A stretch of 64,000 nucleotides of DNA. Source: Flammula alnicola. Its lineage: Eukaryota; Basidiomycota; Agaricomycetes; Agaricales; Strophariaceae. A program made the translations under genes and the position numbers. The notes below the pieces were generated by a model, which was not told where the DNA came from, made no database searches, and was given only the letters and a program-made list of their open reading frames with translations. Shown piece by piece: positions 30,584 through 42,580 of the stretch (its first letter is position 1; each line of letters begins with the position of its first letter). Location: the NCBI GenBank assembly GCA_015499995.1, contig JADNRV010000005.1:310001-374000 (forward strand), read 5' to 3'.

Positions 30584-31598
30584 AATCTCGATTTCTCCTC
30601 CGGCCCCGCGTGCTGGACCGCAGCGGATAGCCTAAGGGAAATCGGGGCTAGAGGAGTGGTAAGGGCGCGACAGCGGACGTCGAAGGGGATGGAGGAGTTG
30701 AGGTGGGGACGGATGTGTACATGGGAAGGCCGACATGCCCGATTCAACGCCAACTGGACAGTGCTTGAAGCGTTACCGCCTTAAGCGAGATGACCAATTG
30801 CAACCCGGGACGACGTGTACTGTATGTAGCGTTAGTATCATATAGCCTGTATTTATGTAGAGTAGAGTACTTGTATAGAGATAATCAAAGTTTCAGCGAT
30901 CGGCGCTTCAAGCAGTACTCGGGGCTGTTGGAATAGTTTCCCCAAGATTGCTAATGAGTCCAGCGACGCGTAATTTATAACGTGTTTTGTCGTGGTTTCG
31001 GTAATTCTCTTGGCGTCGACGATTCGTCCGTCTCAAAATTAAGTCAAAATTACACGGCCTGCAAACTGGAGAACTCAGGCTGTCATTGGACTCATCAAAA
31101 CATGCACGGAACGGAGTGCGCATGTCTGATTGGACAGTATAGGGCAGTGAACTGCGGATAATAATTCGGCAGGCATGGGTATGTTTCCCCCGTTGAAGTA
31201 TATATATGGACCAAGGAGAAAGAGAGAATATAATATGGTGGAACACTGCGATATGATCGCAAAGTAGTATCTGGATTGAATACACGCATAGCTATCCGTT
31301 CAGGAACAGAAGACGGACGATGAGATTGGTCAAGGGAGTAAAGTACATGCTTGGTACAGTTCTACTTACATACTCTACAAAATAGAAATAGCAATTAGAA
31401 TGGGACCATGAGGGATCGGGGGGGGAAATTACAAGGACAACATCATCGATCGAGCATAAATACTACAGAGCGGGTGATAGGAGAAGTACATTAAATGTCG
31501 TGACTTTACGGGCCTCTGTTAAGGATAAAGGAATGAGAAACATGACAAGAGATGAACGAATCGCAGGGCCTTACAAGCTGCGTGCGGAACATTCAAAA
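30584..31598. other. Intergenic region between convergent GH5 and Q-rich genes
   Basis: About 1 kb between two convergent 3' ends. Reverse ORFs at 31285-30908 and 31289-31095 look non-coding. A run of nine Gs lies near 31418. No repeat or RNA gene was recognised. Confidence 0.5.
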
Positions 31599-32833
31599 TC
31601 AATAAGGCTGAGGCCAGCCCGGCAAGCCCTGTAGCGCAGCGTTCGTCGCTTCTTTGACGCGGCGCTTCCCCAGCAAGTCGCTTGAGTGGCGATATCCTTG
31701 GAAGACCTCTTTCATCTGGAACGTCGAGGCTGCAACAGAGTCTATTGAAATAGATGATGGCTGGCATTAGTAAAAAGTGAAGATAAACGTACGAAGCGCT
31801 GACATACCAAAATTGTCCTCTGCCTCTTTCAGGAGCTAAAATAAAACGATCAGTAACAGTGTCACCGACAGATAACATGACGTGCGCCACACAAATGCTG
31901 GCAGACAAGGCGCGCTTGGCGGATCGACGCCCGTGTCGTCCAAATAAATGAGAAATAAACTCACGCCTTGCACGCGTGAACCTTCCTGCTGTATCTGCGC
32001 GACATAATAAGGTCCATAAGCCATCCCGGCCGCCATCTGCTGACTGAGCTCCCCGACCCGCCGCGCGAGCTCGAGCTTCCGCCCTTCCCAAGCACGCATG
32101 AGCGCCTCGAACGCGCCGAGGAGCTGCTTCCACGCATACTGATCCCAAGCCTCGACCTCGACCTTGTGTGTGCGGATATAGTCCCTAGGGTGCGGGTCGC
32201 CACTCGCCGAAACCCCGTACGACGACGACGCGCTCGTCCCTGAGATCGAAGAGGCTGTCGACCCGGTGCTCAGACTCTGTGCCATCCCGCCGCCTCCGCC
32301 CGACGCATTCGCGTCACCCCATGCCTGCCCGATCGAGGAATACGGATCGAACTGAGCAATATACCCCGGGTTATTCTGCAATTGCTGTTGGGCGGGGTTA
32401 TACGCATTCGGGTTCTGTTGCGGCTGCTGCTGGCCCTGGAGATAACCATAGCTGCTGCCGCTGACATGGCCCGCCGCCAATTGCTGGCCGAATGAGCTCG
32501 AAGGCTGGAAGGGCCCAGGAGACGCTTGAGATGAGTAGGATTGGGGACCGGGTGAGTAATAACCAGTGGCCACGCTCATGCCCACTTGCTGTGGTTGCTG
32601 TCCGTACCCATCTGCTGCTGCTGCGGCGGATATGATTGTTGCTGATATACCCCCTGTTGCTGTTGCTGGGGATATCCGCCTGTCATCGATCCATTGCCCG
32701 AGGTGCCATACTGTTGTTGCTGCTGCTGGGGCGGCGTCGAGAGGTCGGGAAATCGGGTGCTTGGATGGTCTGTGCTGGCGATAAAGGGGTTGTTGGTTAA
32801 GGGTGGGCTGGTGGTACCATAGCTGCCATACAT
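31599..32833 (-). CDS. Glutamine-rich low-complexity protein with C-terminal coiled coil
   Basis: The start at ATG 32833-32831 (MYGSYGTTSPPLTNNPF) is followed by Gln/Pro/Tyr/Ser-rich sequence encoded by CAG/CAA runs, resembling a prion-like or transcription-regulator domain. The C-terminal third is ordered: PRDYIRTHKVEVEAWDQYAW, then AFEALMRAWEGRKLELARRV, a helix, and after two introns LLKEAEDNFG and MKEVFQGYRHSSDLLGKRRV, ending QGLPGWPQPY at stop 31601-31599. The C-terminal module looks conserved, but I do not recognise a named family. The frame changes by one base near 32605-32640, inside a CAG-repeat/GGG context, joining PPQQQQM to GYGQQPQQVGM. This could be a repeat-length or base-call error. 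Function unknown. Confidence 0.6.
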
Positions 32834-33261
32834 CGATGAGCTGGTGAGCGGGATAGACGATGAGAAAGCGAAGACACAAGTCAGTAATAGAACGCAGGCG
32901 ATGGCGGTGGCATGACTGCGCAAATCTCTATACTCCGGGCATGACTGAGTTACGTGAGTACAGGCCGCTAACAATCACGTGGGGACAGCTTTATCCAAAT
33001 CTTCGAGTTCAAAATTACGGTCTGACTCTAAAACCTGGGGGTACTCTATGTTACATACTAGTACATACTACAGCATCTCGTCTTATCATCACGAACCACT
33101 ATGTCAAACAGATCGTTTGAAATGGGATTGGGGTCTTGGAATTGGTTGGGCATGAATATGGCTGGACGTGAATTGGACCACAATGAAATAAGGCCGAAAT
33201 TTACTAAATGATGTCCGTGCCATGAAAGGTTCAAGAAATCGACGAGTACAAGCCTAAGGGT
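32834..33261. other. Intergenic region upstream of the Q-rich gene
   Basis: About 430 bp between the Q-rich gene start and the stop of the next reverse gene. No supported ORF or repeat. Confidence 0.4.
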
Positions 33262-34079
33262 TCAATGCCTTTTTTGCCGGGAGATCCTCGGTACGGGGAT
33301 CAATCCTAACAATCCGAACGTCAAAGCATAAAAGGCACTGACTTGAGAGTGGTTCATTTATAAAAATACGACAGACAGAATTTACGTGAATAACTCACCT
33401 CCTATGGTGCCCTTCACGTATCCCAAAGGTGACCATTGGCCCAGCGTGCTCACCGCTAGCAGCCACCCAAAGACGATAGAGCCAGTCAATACCTGCAATT
33501 GAAAATATTCTTAGTAACGATGCTTGGCCTCCAACGAAAACACGGTACTTACAGGTATCACTGTCGACAGTGTCCCAGATTCCCTCCATGTTCGGTACTG
33601 CAAACTTCTGTCAGTTCTCCTATGATTACATGATTGAGAAGAGTAATTACATACGTTAGGTTCTTCTCCAGTTACCCATGGCATAAGCAGCATGTAGAGA
33701 AATAGGATGACAGTGGTGAATCCGAGCCCCGAAGCACCAAGTCCAGCGAGCCTTCAGTTCGAGAGATAGAACACGGAGAGTTGAACAAATGTGTCAGACG
33801 CGTTTGATAGGAGAAAGAGAGAAGAAGTGAAACTGACTGCGCCCATGAGCCTCCACTCCCTTGCAGTATATTCCAAAAATCTTGCAGGGTTCCGAGGTAA
33901 TATGTAATGGCTACACCAGGGAGAACGAGCTTGAGCTGTCTCAGAGTGTGTTCTGTCCAAGGAACGTGTCGTATTGTCGTCGTCGTGGTGTGATTGGATT
34001 GCGAACTTGACTTTGACCCAGACGCATGTTGAGATTGAGATCTGGCTTGTGAATTGTCGTTTGGGCCTAAACTCGCCAT
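33262..34079 (-). CDS. Hypothetical small four-helix membrane protein
   Basis: The ATG at 34079 starts a Ser/Gln/Thr-rich cytosolic head (MASLGPNDNSQARSQSQHAS), then TEHTLRQLKLVLPGVAITYY. Spliced exons give LGFTTVILFLYMLLMPWV, TWRESGTLSTVIPVLTGSIV and a last exon SAFYALTFGLLGLIPVPRIS, ending at stop 33264-33262. Each exon junction has GT-AG and the frame holds. Around four transmembrane segments are visible in under 220 residues. No family was recognised. It lies between two reverse-strand genes with no evident functional link. Confidence 0.65.
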
Positions 34080-34479
34080 CGAATTCTGGATTTATAACAA
34101 GTGGTGATTGAATAGGTTGTTGGAGGTCCGTGAATATGTGTGGTGGGTGTCGTTTCTTCAGAGGAATGTCAAATGGCTTGCCTGTTTATCACATGCAACA
34201 TCGTTCACTCCACGTGCTCAGGGTCCCAGGCCTTTACCTCCGCGATCATTCGATCTGGAGAATCAACACAGCACATCGTTCTGAAAAGCTGGATGTCAAA
34301 TATTCAGGGAAGAGGAAGGTATTGACAGAAATTTTGGGTGTCATTACATAAACCACTCCAGAAATTTGAACGAGGTTTCGAGGAGCAAAAACGGGTTGGT
34401 GCTGGTTCATGAGGTTTTTCAAGTTTTTTGTATGTACGTAGATAGCCAAGAAAAGATTCGACGTCATTAGACATTGGTC

Positions 34480-36145
34480 TCATAGCTTTGCCCTCCCGAC
34501 CTTCGGCTCCTCTGATACCTTTACCACCCTACAGATTTTGAACAATAAATATTTAGTGTCTCCGGGAAGAGCGAACAAAGGATATTAGGACGTACAATTT
34601 CCCGGTATTTCCACCACTGAAAAGCATAGGCAGCGCTACAGGTGCCTGCTCGATTCCACCTTCAACTATATGGAACTTCCGCTTGATGGTGCCGTGCTTG
34701 AGTCCTTTCGCCAGCTCTTTGATGGCGGAAGGGTATTCTGAGACGTAGTCCATGCTGAAGAGGCGCAATTCTTGTCAGGACTGCACTTTGAGCGTCAGAC
34801 ACAGATGGGATGTGACATACACAATGAATCCTTGGATTTTTGCGCGCTGGGAGATAAGGTTTAGATAGCTTTGGAGGCCCTTTGGCTTGGGCGCATCTAT
34901 TTGTGAAGAAATCAGTATAATAAGAGCTTCGATGGTAAGAAATATACGCACTGTAAGCAGAAATGGCACCTGGGACGAATATTTCAGGAAGGGGCTTCAG
35001 GCGGCATAAAGTAATTGGACGTACCGCAGAGAACGATTCTTGCATCCTTCTTCAACCGCGTCAGCAGGAAATCCAAAATCTCGCCTGAGAGCAATGTATT
35101 TAGCAGGTGCATTTGACGTATTAGTTAAGTGAAGGGGCAACTTACCGCCGACGTTATCAAAATACACATCCAAATACCCAATTTTCTTGATATCTGTGTA
35201 GAAGTTTGGACTCTTGTAATTGAAGGCACGGTCCACGCCCAGCTCCTTCTCTAACCACCGGCATTTGTCGTCGCTGCCTGCGATAGCATAGACCTTCGCT
35301 CCGGCTGCTTTGCCCAGTTGGCATGCGGTGGATCCGACAGAGCCGGCGGCGCCGGACACAACTAGGGTTTCGCCAGGTTTCAGCTCGCCAATCCTTTTGA
35401 GGCCCTATTTTCGTATCGAAAGGTAAGTGATCGTGATTGAAACCGACAGTAACGGAGGATAACATACGAAGTATGCTGTCAAGCCTACAAAACCGGAGAG
35501 ATAGATGAGGCATGCGGCACGGTTTGTTATCTGGACCACGCACCCGATGTTCCGAGTACGTTTAAGAAATCGAGGGGTTCAACACCAGGAAGAAGACTAT
35601 GTGCGTTTGCATTGTGCGTCAGCGCCCAATTATTTGATGGCTAATTTCCAGAACCTACTCAATCTTATCGAGGGTTTTGTCCTTCATCACAGCGTATTCC
35701 GTCATGCCTATTCGTTGTGGTAGGTATCAATAAACACGGCGTATATCCTAGTGAAAGTCAAAAGACGCACCCCAAGGTCCGCTAACGTGGTCTCCGACTT
35801 TGAACTTGCTGCCCGGACCAACCTCAATAACCACGCCCAAACCCAAAGCGCGCATAACCTGTAGATAAATACATGGTCAACTCCAACCTCACAACTGACT
35901 TGCTCCAACCCTGGTTGAACACATACCTCCCCAATTTGCACTGGGGGCAAATAACTCCTAACGTCCCGAATATAACCTCTCATGGCAGGGTCCAAGCTGA
36001 GCCATGTGCATTGTATAAGGGCTTCTCCTTTGCCTGGCTTGAGAGAAGAAAAGGGGACGACCTCAGTCCTAAATGTGTCTGGCTCGATGTCACCGACAGG
36101 TCGCGAGTTGAGGACAATACGTTTGAACTGAGTTGGGCGCGACAT
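34480..36145 (-). CDS. NADP-dependent medium-chain oxidoreductase (prostaglandin/leukotriene reductase-like)
   Basis: Cytosolic zinc-independent MDR enzyme reducing conjugated carbonyl double bonds with NADPH (PTGR/LTB4DH, yeast YNCB-type). The start at 36145 gives MSRPTQFKRIVLNSRPVGD. The family substrate-domain motif TWLSLDPAMRGYI is followed by MRALGLGVVIEVGPGSKFKV and VGDHVSGPWGMTEYAV. The Rossmann fold shows LVVSGAAGSVGSTACQLGKA and AGSDDKCRWLEKELGVDRAF, then LDVYFDNVGGEILDFLLTRL. The true C-terminus lies across a final intron: KLVVKVSEEPKVGRAKL, with the stop at 34482-34480, not at the read-through stop near 34553. Substrate range in fungi is broad and cannot be predicted. It appears intact. 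Confidence 0.85.
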
Positions 36146-37066
36146 AATTTTGTGTATAAAATAAAAAATGGAAGAACAATGGAGATAGTAGTGTCAGCAG
36201 AACAAGAGTGTTAGATTGAATAGTTTGTTGAATTTATATCATTATGAGAGGGCGACAAGACGACGTAGACCGGCTACCACATCCCCGACAACCTTGCGCT
36301 TGCGATACATATTCGCACGGTCACGGTGGCTTTTTGGCCGGCTCGTTTTCCCGCCGTGATAATAACGGAGGCAAATCGACCTTTTCACACCCGTCGGGAC
36401 TCTGCAACCCGGAGGAAACCATGAGGAAACTTGGCTCATCCAACCAACATCCAACTGTATGCCGAGCCTTGTAAATGGCGATGTCCAACGTTCCACAAAT
36501 TTAGCAGCTTCTTCGCCACCGAATTCGTGGAGGGTCGGTCCTTGGTCGGTCCTCTTACTCACTGGCATTGCATAACGGGTGGAAATATTTCTTCGTTTCA
36601 AGATTTAGAATGGCAACCATTCGGAAACAGGTGTCGACCTGGTAGCAGTGGGACCACGGTAAGACATTTCCATCCCGAGCCCGAGATCTCGAGAAGCACC
36701 TATGATTGTCGATTGCGCTGATATCGACAATGCAAGTTCATGACACAGATACTATGTCGACTTGCCGAATTTGCAAAGGTTGAAATATAATTGGACAGAA
36801 CCCATCTCGTTAACAGCCAGTACGAAAATGTACAAGGTATTCGTAATGTATAGCCTATCCACATTATGGTCCACTTACAGCATCTTCGTAACACAGTTGG
36901 ACGTGCTCTACACTGAAATTCAGGCAAATGTGGAACACTAAAACCGCTACGACACCGTGATGACATGTTTCATCTACGTTATAAAGGAATTCCCTCAATT
37001 CGATACTCGAGTATACATGCGTGCAGAAAGAAAATTAATAGAATCGTAAAATTGTGTTTAGATGGT
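36146..37066. other. Intergenic region, oxidoreductase promoter to aquaporin 3' end
   Basis: About 920 bp. A 119-codon reverse ORF (36601-36242) overlaps the expected oxidoreductase promoter, has no family resemblance and no flanking exon, and was not called. No repeat was noticed. Confidence 0.45.
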
Positions 37067-38637
37067 TTAAACATGCGAAACTCCGTGGGCGGGGGCATTC
37101 TCAAACGTTTGGACACTAGGTTTCTCCTGAGAGGAAGTTTCGAGGTCGGAGAAGCTGTTGCGCCTCTGCCCATTGGACTGCTGGTGCTGCACCCTGCGGT
37201 GGTTCGCGTGTTGCTTAATGAAATCGAGGTGTGAGGAAGAGACAACTAGAGGTAAGTGATTTGATTTAGCCCGTGTCTCACTTATAGTAATGGATATAGT
37301 TACCTCGGTCAGAATCCACGATAAAGAACTCATAGATTAAGACTCCCAAAAGCGTTGCCGGAATGTTCACGAGTGCCGCTATGGCTGAATAGCTCGTTCC
37401 ACCGGCTGCGAAATGCCCCTTTCAGAAAACCGTATTGGAACGGGTCAATACAGTAGGACTCACCAGCTGTGCCCCAGATTGACATGGCGGCCAAACGAGC
37501 ACCGACGTCACGGGCAGCGTTTAACGAAACTGACAATCAAAACCAGCGTCAATTACCCGTCGTCGTATATCATTGGAAGAAATGCAACTTACGTCCGGGA
37601 ATAGCGAAGCCCCAAATAGCAGTAGCACTAGAATATGAAATTTACTGGTTAGTCAGGTGAATTTCTAAGCTGGAGTCAGGACTAACTATGCGAAGGCGAT
37701 GATGAAAGTACTGGCAACGGGGGGAACGAGGGCGTTCGAGGGATCGAGGCACGCCCAGACGATGATAGCAATAAGGGTGCACTGTCAAGCAAGGTATAAG
37801 ATTCATTACACAGTCTTCCAAATGATTCCTTACGTTGACGAATTCGTTCATGAAGATATGAGGAAGGGTCTGGCCAGCGAGCATGTAGTTTCCGAATGCT
37901 CCAGCGGGGCCGTTGGGGGTGAACAATGTCGCTTCAAGAACGCCTGGCCCAGCTTCCGCCAACGCGCCTTCTGCCAAGTCAAGGAAGGACTTCCATTGGG
38001 TATACACAACAAGAGCGGCGAGATAGCCTCCAAGGATTTGGGCCACAATATACCTAGACGGTCGTCAGCAAAGTGCTCCACTTGCAGAGATCAAATGTGT
38101 CGTTATTCACCTAACAGCCTTCAGCTTTGGGAAACCTTTGAAGATGACCATCGCGATGGTAACGCAAGGATTGAAGTGTCCGCCTGAGGTGCTCCCGCAG
38201 ACGCTGACAGCGAAAACGATACCGAACGCGTATGCCAGACCGACTTGGAGAATACCTGTCGCGGGGCGTAGAACATAAGCCCTTACGTTCTCTGAGGTGC
38301 GTTGCAGGACTTACTTGAGAAACCTTGAATCTTGACGATGTTTCCAAATATCCAAGCTACTTGGGATCCGATGCCTACGACGCCCTGTCAGGCATGGATC
38401 GAACAAAACTGACAAGGAAATGGCTCACCGAAGTAAACGTAGAAGAAAACGCCCATCTTGATAATGACACCGTTAAGGAAGGCAAGCGAATTGAAGGAAA
38501 CCATGAAGCCAGCTCACCGCCTCAGCTAAACATTCCATTGCCCAGTGGACTTCTTTCGAATTTCTCTTCTTCTCCCAAACGGTGAAGACACCGAGGCGCT
38601 TCTGGATATCGCGCACATGCACAACAGGGGCCGACAT
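37067..38637 (-). CDS. Aquaporin/aquaglyceroporin (MIP family) with atypical NPA boxes
   Basis: Six-helix membrane channel for water, glycerol or small solutes. The start ATG 38637-38635 gives MSAPVVHVRDIQKRLGVFTV. Spliced exons include MGVFFYVYFGVVGIGSQVAW, LQVGLAYAFGIVFAVSVCGS, then GGHFNPCVTIAMVIFKGFP (loop B), YIVAQILGGYLAALVVYTQW, PHIFMNEFVNCTLIAIIVW, IAFAYATAIWGFAIPG and VSLNAARDVGARLAAMSIWG (loop E). The C-terminal exon is a hydrophilic tail rich in Gln/Arg/Ser (37333-37067). The two normally invariant NPA boxes read NPC (38164-38172) and NAA (37513-37521); the selectivity-filter Arg after the second box is kept. Such variants occur among fungal MIPs and may change selectivity. The frame is intact over all introns. 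Confidence 0.85.
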
Positions 38638-41600
38638 TTCGTAAATTCCTGGTACTCTTCGGAGGAAGAGGAAGGTCAAAGAGCGGAAGGTGGATCTGCA
38701 GTCAATTCATTATTCCACCTTTCGAATTTATATCAAAGTCCTTACTGCCAAGATCCCATGTCACGCTACCCACTTTGATGTGAACTTCTTACTCCGTTGA
38801 GTCCTACATTTTCTGGGGGCAGGACCACCCATATCAAATGGATCCGTTCCTGTGTAGGTGTCGTACGGGTGTAATAGTAATAACCCATTTGCCAATACAT
38901 CGAACAGCGCTCCCTGTCGCCGAAACCATGATCGGGCGGGAAGTTCCTGGAAGGCCTTGTGGACTGGAATTTCATAAACACTGAAATCTTAAGAATCTGG
39001 GAATTGCGTCTAAATGGAGGGAGATCGGATCCCGGATACGTCGGAAAAAACCTCCAACTTCTCAGGCGGCTGCCAGTGAGATCCTCTGATGCGTATGATG
39101 AGCTGAACCGTCAACCTGAGCCTGCGATGTGCACACTCAGGGTGAATTTCTGGACTCTGAATCGGCTCTGCTTGGGAAGTACATACATGGCGAACAGCTA
39201 TTAATCTCTGAGACGATTCTACACTGTCGGATATCGGCGCATTTTTACAGCCGACCAACCCAATTCAATAAGTCCCTCTTGTGTTCTTCATCTCAGTCGT
39301 ATGAACACGTACAGGTACACCACTGTGGATATATCTGTGATATAAGAGTCTGTTCGGTTGCATAATCATAATCGATTATGATTATTGATGCATTCATAAT
39401 ATTCCACAGGCCAATCGAGAATTTCCATCATTCTCCCATGACACGTCACATCCCTGCTCTTGTCCTGACGCTTGAGCTCACTGTTGGCAATGGTGAGCTG
39501 CTCCTAGGGTGCAAATTTGGACAATGCCTGGCGCTACATAATAATTAAATTTAAAGTGCATAATAGATACTCCTCACAGTTTATTCGCTCTGATATATCA
39601 AATTGGTAAGTTATTCACGAAGGCGGGATGAGAGGCGGGAAGGCGCGCGTTGGGCGCGCGGCGACGGACGTCGGCCTTGTTACCAGGAACGTCGGGGCAC
39701 GGAATGTCACGGCCGAGTTGATGCCTTCCAATTTGGCTGTGGAATACTATGAATGCATCAATAATCATAATCGATTATGATTATGCAACGAACAGACTCT
39801 AACGAGTCATCTAGGCTGCTGCTATTCTTGCTCATATGTTACCCATTCCATTCAGGGTTAGCCGGACCTCCGTCCCATGACCACCACCCAAGAAAGTTGT
39901 TTATCATTGGTGTGATTTGGCAACTCCAGATCCCAACCCAAGGACTTGTGGCTGTAATCCTCTGTAATCCACCTTTCGTCGTGTCGATCCAGCGAAGAGA
40001 GAGCTCGAGCCCCCATCCAGCTACCCCAGAAATAATGCGGGGTTGAGGAAAATTGAAATATCGAGCAACTGCGACAATGCGGAGGTGGGGAAAATTTGAA
40101 ATGGGACGGTGGCTTTACCAAGCCTAAAAAAGAGATGGTACCTCGAGGTAAAAGATAGTACTTATCATAGATATGACATTCAGGTGACTACACCCATATC
40201 GTTATTTTTAGAACATTTTCACATTCTAGGCGTCCAATCTTTATGGACTTTCAACAGAATATTTGACCACGACGTCATACCATACTTGACAGGGGTCAAG
40301 TAACTAACAGAAGATGGCGAGCGGTAATCAGTATTGATGCCAATTATCTAGGCAGACGACACTAACGCAGACATGCACAGTCTCTTGCTATCGTATGAAC
40401 CCTTTCACCCAAGGATGGACTGAGACGCGTAGTATCGATTGCTGTAGATGTCCATCTAGGGTGTCGATGTTCCAGGCGACATACTTGCTAAGGGGAGCAG
40501 CTGGCGTCTAAAAGCACCCGACGACAAATTTACCGCAGGCGTTAAATTTTAATCGAGCATTCTCCACAGACATGAGGTTTCACTCATCGAATGGTGAAGC
40601 GGTCGAACGCAGAAGCTTTCAAAGGGGACCGATGCGTACGCACATCTTTGTATGTAATATTGTGGATGCAGTTATGGGGTCATGTGGACGTGTCATGACC
40701 AGGACATCCGTACATTTACCATCGGGGGCTGTTAGGCTCAAGCAGGTTCAGCGTCCAAGCTATCGACAATAAACGAGACGGCCTCACATATGTTCGCCGG
40801 GACTTGATGTGATATTGGGTACATTGGAGTATTCGGAATGAACACAGGAGTTGCAAAATTACGTAGTATCACCAGCATACTCAGAAACGCAACGATGAGA
40901 CATCGTCGAGGTTGAACTGACTGGTTAAATGAGATAGCTCTTCATCCAAGGTTGCCTCCAGTTATGGATGCGTAAATAGACGTGAATGAGACGTCAAAAA
41001 CGGAAGCTCAAGAAAAGCGGTGTAGGGGATTTACAGAATCCAGGACACCAGAAGAGGCATCTTGTGGTCTGAAAATGTCGGGTCCGATTCTTAGCAAGTC
41101 GAGAACGAAAGCCAAGTGATAACATGTCACGAGGAGCACAAAAAATGAGCACCAAAGGTCTTGGAACTTGGAGCGTTGATCATGAAAGCAGGACTGCATA
41201 TTTTCTCTACGGTGCCTTGGCGGCGCGAGAGCTTAGGCAACGGGTTTTCAAAGTAGCCGTTTGTGCGTTGCAGGTGATTGTGGCACTTTAGAGCCTTAAA
41301 CACTGTATTCCATGACGATTAGGTGGACAAGATCGAGAAGGATATAACTCATCGGCTGTTTTTGGTATCCAACATGCACACTCTTGCAGTTAGCAGTCAG
41401 AAATTACAGCCGCTTAATCTGCAAGTCACATTACAGAGGAACTGTCATGCATTTATGAGTTCGTCAGGCAGAGCTCTCAATATCCAGGGTAGGCCATAGA
41501 GACTTCCGGGGCGGTTCAAGCAGTTAACCGGAAGTCTTGGAATCTGGGGTTATACATACGCTGTTAACAACACTGCGGAGGAGGGAACGGGAATCGAGGC

Positions 41601-42038
41601 ACACTCACGACTGACATAAGAAATAATGTGCAGTTAACGAAATCTTAGCGATGAGAGTTAACGACAAAAATAATTGCAACAGGCTTTGATTGCCTGTGGT
41701 TTATCTCCGTGACTTCGTTGACTAACCTGTGTCTCTTGTTTAACTCGGGGGTATGCCGAAAGACATAACAACTCACGAAGAACAAGCTGTGGCTTGGAGG
41801 TGGAAGATGTGCTTAGAGGATCACAGACATGACAGGCAAATCACGCTCCCAATCCATGGCAGGGAACAAAGCTCAATCAAGGGAATTTATCCAGGAAAGG
41901 AACTGCACGCAGTATCTTTTGGAAAGTGTTGCGTCTTGTTAAAGAAAGAGTACCGGAGGGGTCCGAACCACATATTATTTACAGCATCTATGTGATTCTG
42001 CAAGAGCACCCAAGTTACTCGAAGCACTTAAAAGTGGC
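38638..42038. other. Gene-poor region holding a MITE
   Basis: About 3.4 kb between the aquaporin start and the complex I subunit 3' end. Apart from the MITE at 39346-39799 I see no coding region: the forward and reverse ORFs here are short, lack composition bias and have no splice partners. The MITE interior near 39620-39700 is GC-rich (GGCGGG, GCGCGC runs), unlike its AT-rich ends. Confidence 0.5.
39346..39799. mobile_element. MITE, PIF/Harbinger-like (3 bp TAA target duplication)
   Basis: The two ends are inverted copies of each other over about 65 bp. Left: GAGTCTGTTCGGTTGCATAA, on through a long palindrome to the ATTCCACAG at 39400-39408. Right, reverse complement: GAGTCTGTTCGTTGCATAAT and on to the same ATTCCACAG. 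Differences are one missing G and scattered substitutions. The element is flanked by TAA at 39343-39345 and TAA at 39800-39802. The 454 bp length, long TIRs, no ORF and a TWA-type 3 bp duplication fit a non-autonomous Tourist-type element; superfamily is inferred from the duplication. Confidence 0.82.
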
Positions 42039-42389
42039 TCAAGGATCCTCATATCCTTGCGTTTGTCTTCTGGGGCGATTGGGTACTGTTGGTTGAATCA
42101 AATGTAGATGAATATTTGGTCAGCAAAGAATGAGGAATTTACCCACCAGGATATGTCGTAGGAATCATTTCTGCCGGTTTGTAACCAAGGCTTTCGCGAA
42201 TAGGTGGTACTGTAAGGGCCATGACGGGGCCAATTGCCCCAATAATTACTGAGTAGAAGATGACGGGATTTTCGTGCGCTTGCCGTTGCTGCGCAATGAA
42301 GGTTTGAGGTCAATATAGCTCGCAGAAGAGTAAATAATGCTTACCAAGGTGCGATATGTCCGCCGAAATGGTGCTGTAAGAGAGGCCAT
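42039..42389 (-). CDS. NADH:ubiquinone oxidoreductase (complex I) 9.5 kDa subunit
   Basis: Small accessory subunit of mitochondrial complex I, about 77 residues in three exons. The ATG 42389-42387 gives MASLTAPFRRTYRTL. After an intron comes QRQAHENPVIFYSVIIGAIG, then PVMALTVPPIRESLGYKPAE, a single membrane helix followed by the family motif. The second intron joins IPTTYP to VPNRPRRQTQGYEDP, with the stop at 42041-42039. The pattern HENPVIFYS..IG..GPV...TVPP..R...GY.P....PTTYPVP matches the fungal 9.5 kDa subunit along its whole length. It is too short for any single long ORF. It is head-to-head with SNU66. Confidence 0.85.
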
Positions 42390-42580
42390 CCTTCGACGCT
42401 GTGGTGTACTATCAAGAGCGGGATGACCAGGTCGTCGGGGAAGAACGTCGCGGTTGAATTATTTGGTTACGTAATACGATCAACATCCTGGAAGCGACTC
42501 AGCACGAATCAGATTCATTGTGTCGGCTTTCTCTGTTACTTACCACATCCCTTGAAATTCTTTGCTCACCGTTGCCCAAC
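42390..42580. promoter_or_regulatory. Compact bidirectional promoter, complex I 9.5 kDa subunit / SNU66
   Basis: Only 191 bp separate the two divergent ATGs, so both housekeeping genes must share regulatory sequence. A TTGTGTCGGCTTTCTCTGTT pyrimidine-rich stretch precedes SNU66. No specific factor site was assigned. Confidence 0.6.

Noticed and set aside
34130..34351. Small forward ORF between the four-TM and oxidoreductase genes
   Set aside because: No bias or homology. The region is better explained as spacer plus the oxidoreductase terminal exon on the other strand.
36242..36601. 119-codon reverse ORF as a gene
   Set aside because: No recognisable family, no partner exon, and it occupies the promoter of the oxidoreductase gene.
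39777..40046. Forward ORF starting in the right MITE terminal repeat
   Set aside because: It starts in the terminal repeat, crosses the element boundary and shows no coding bias.
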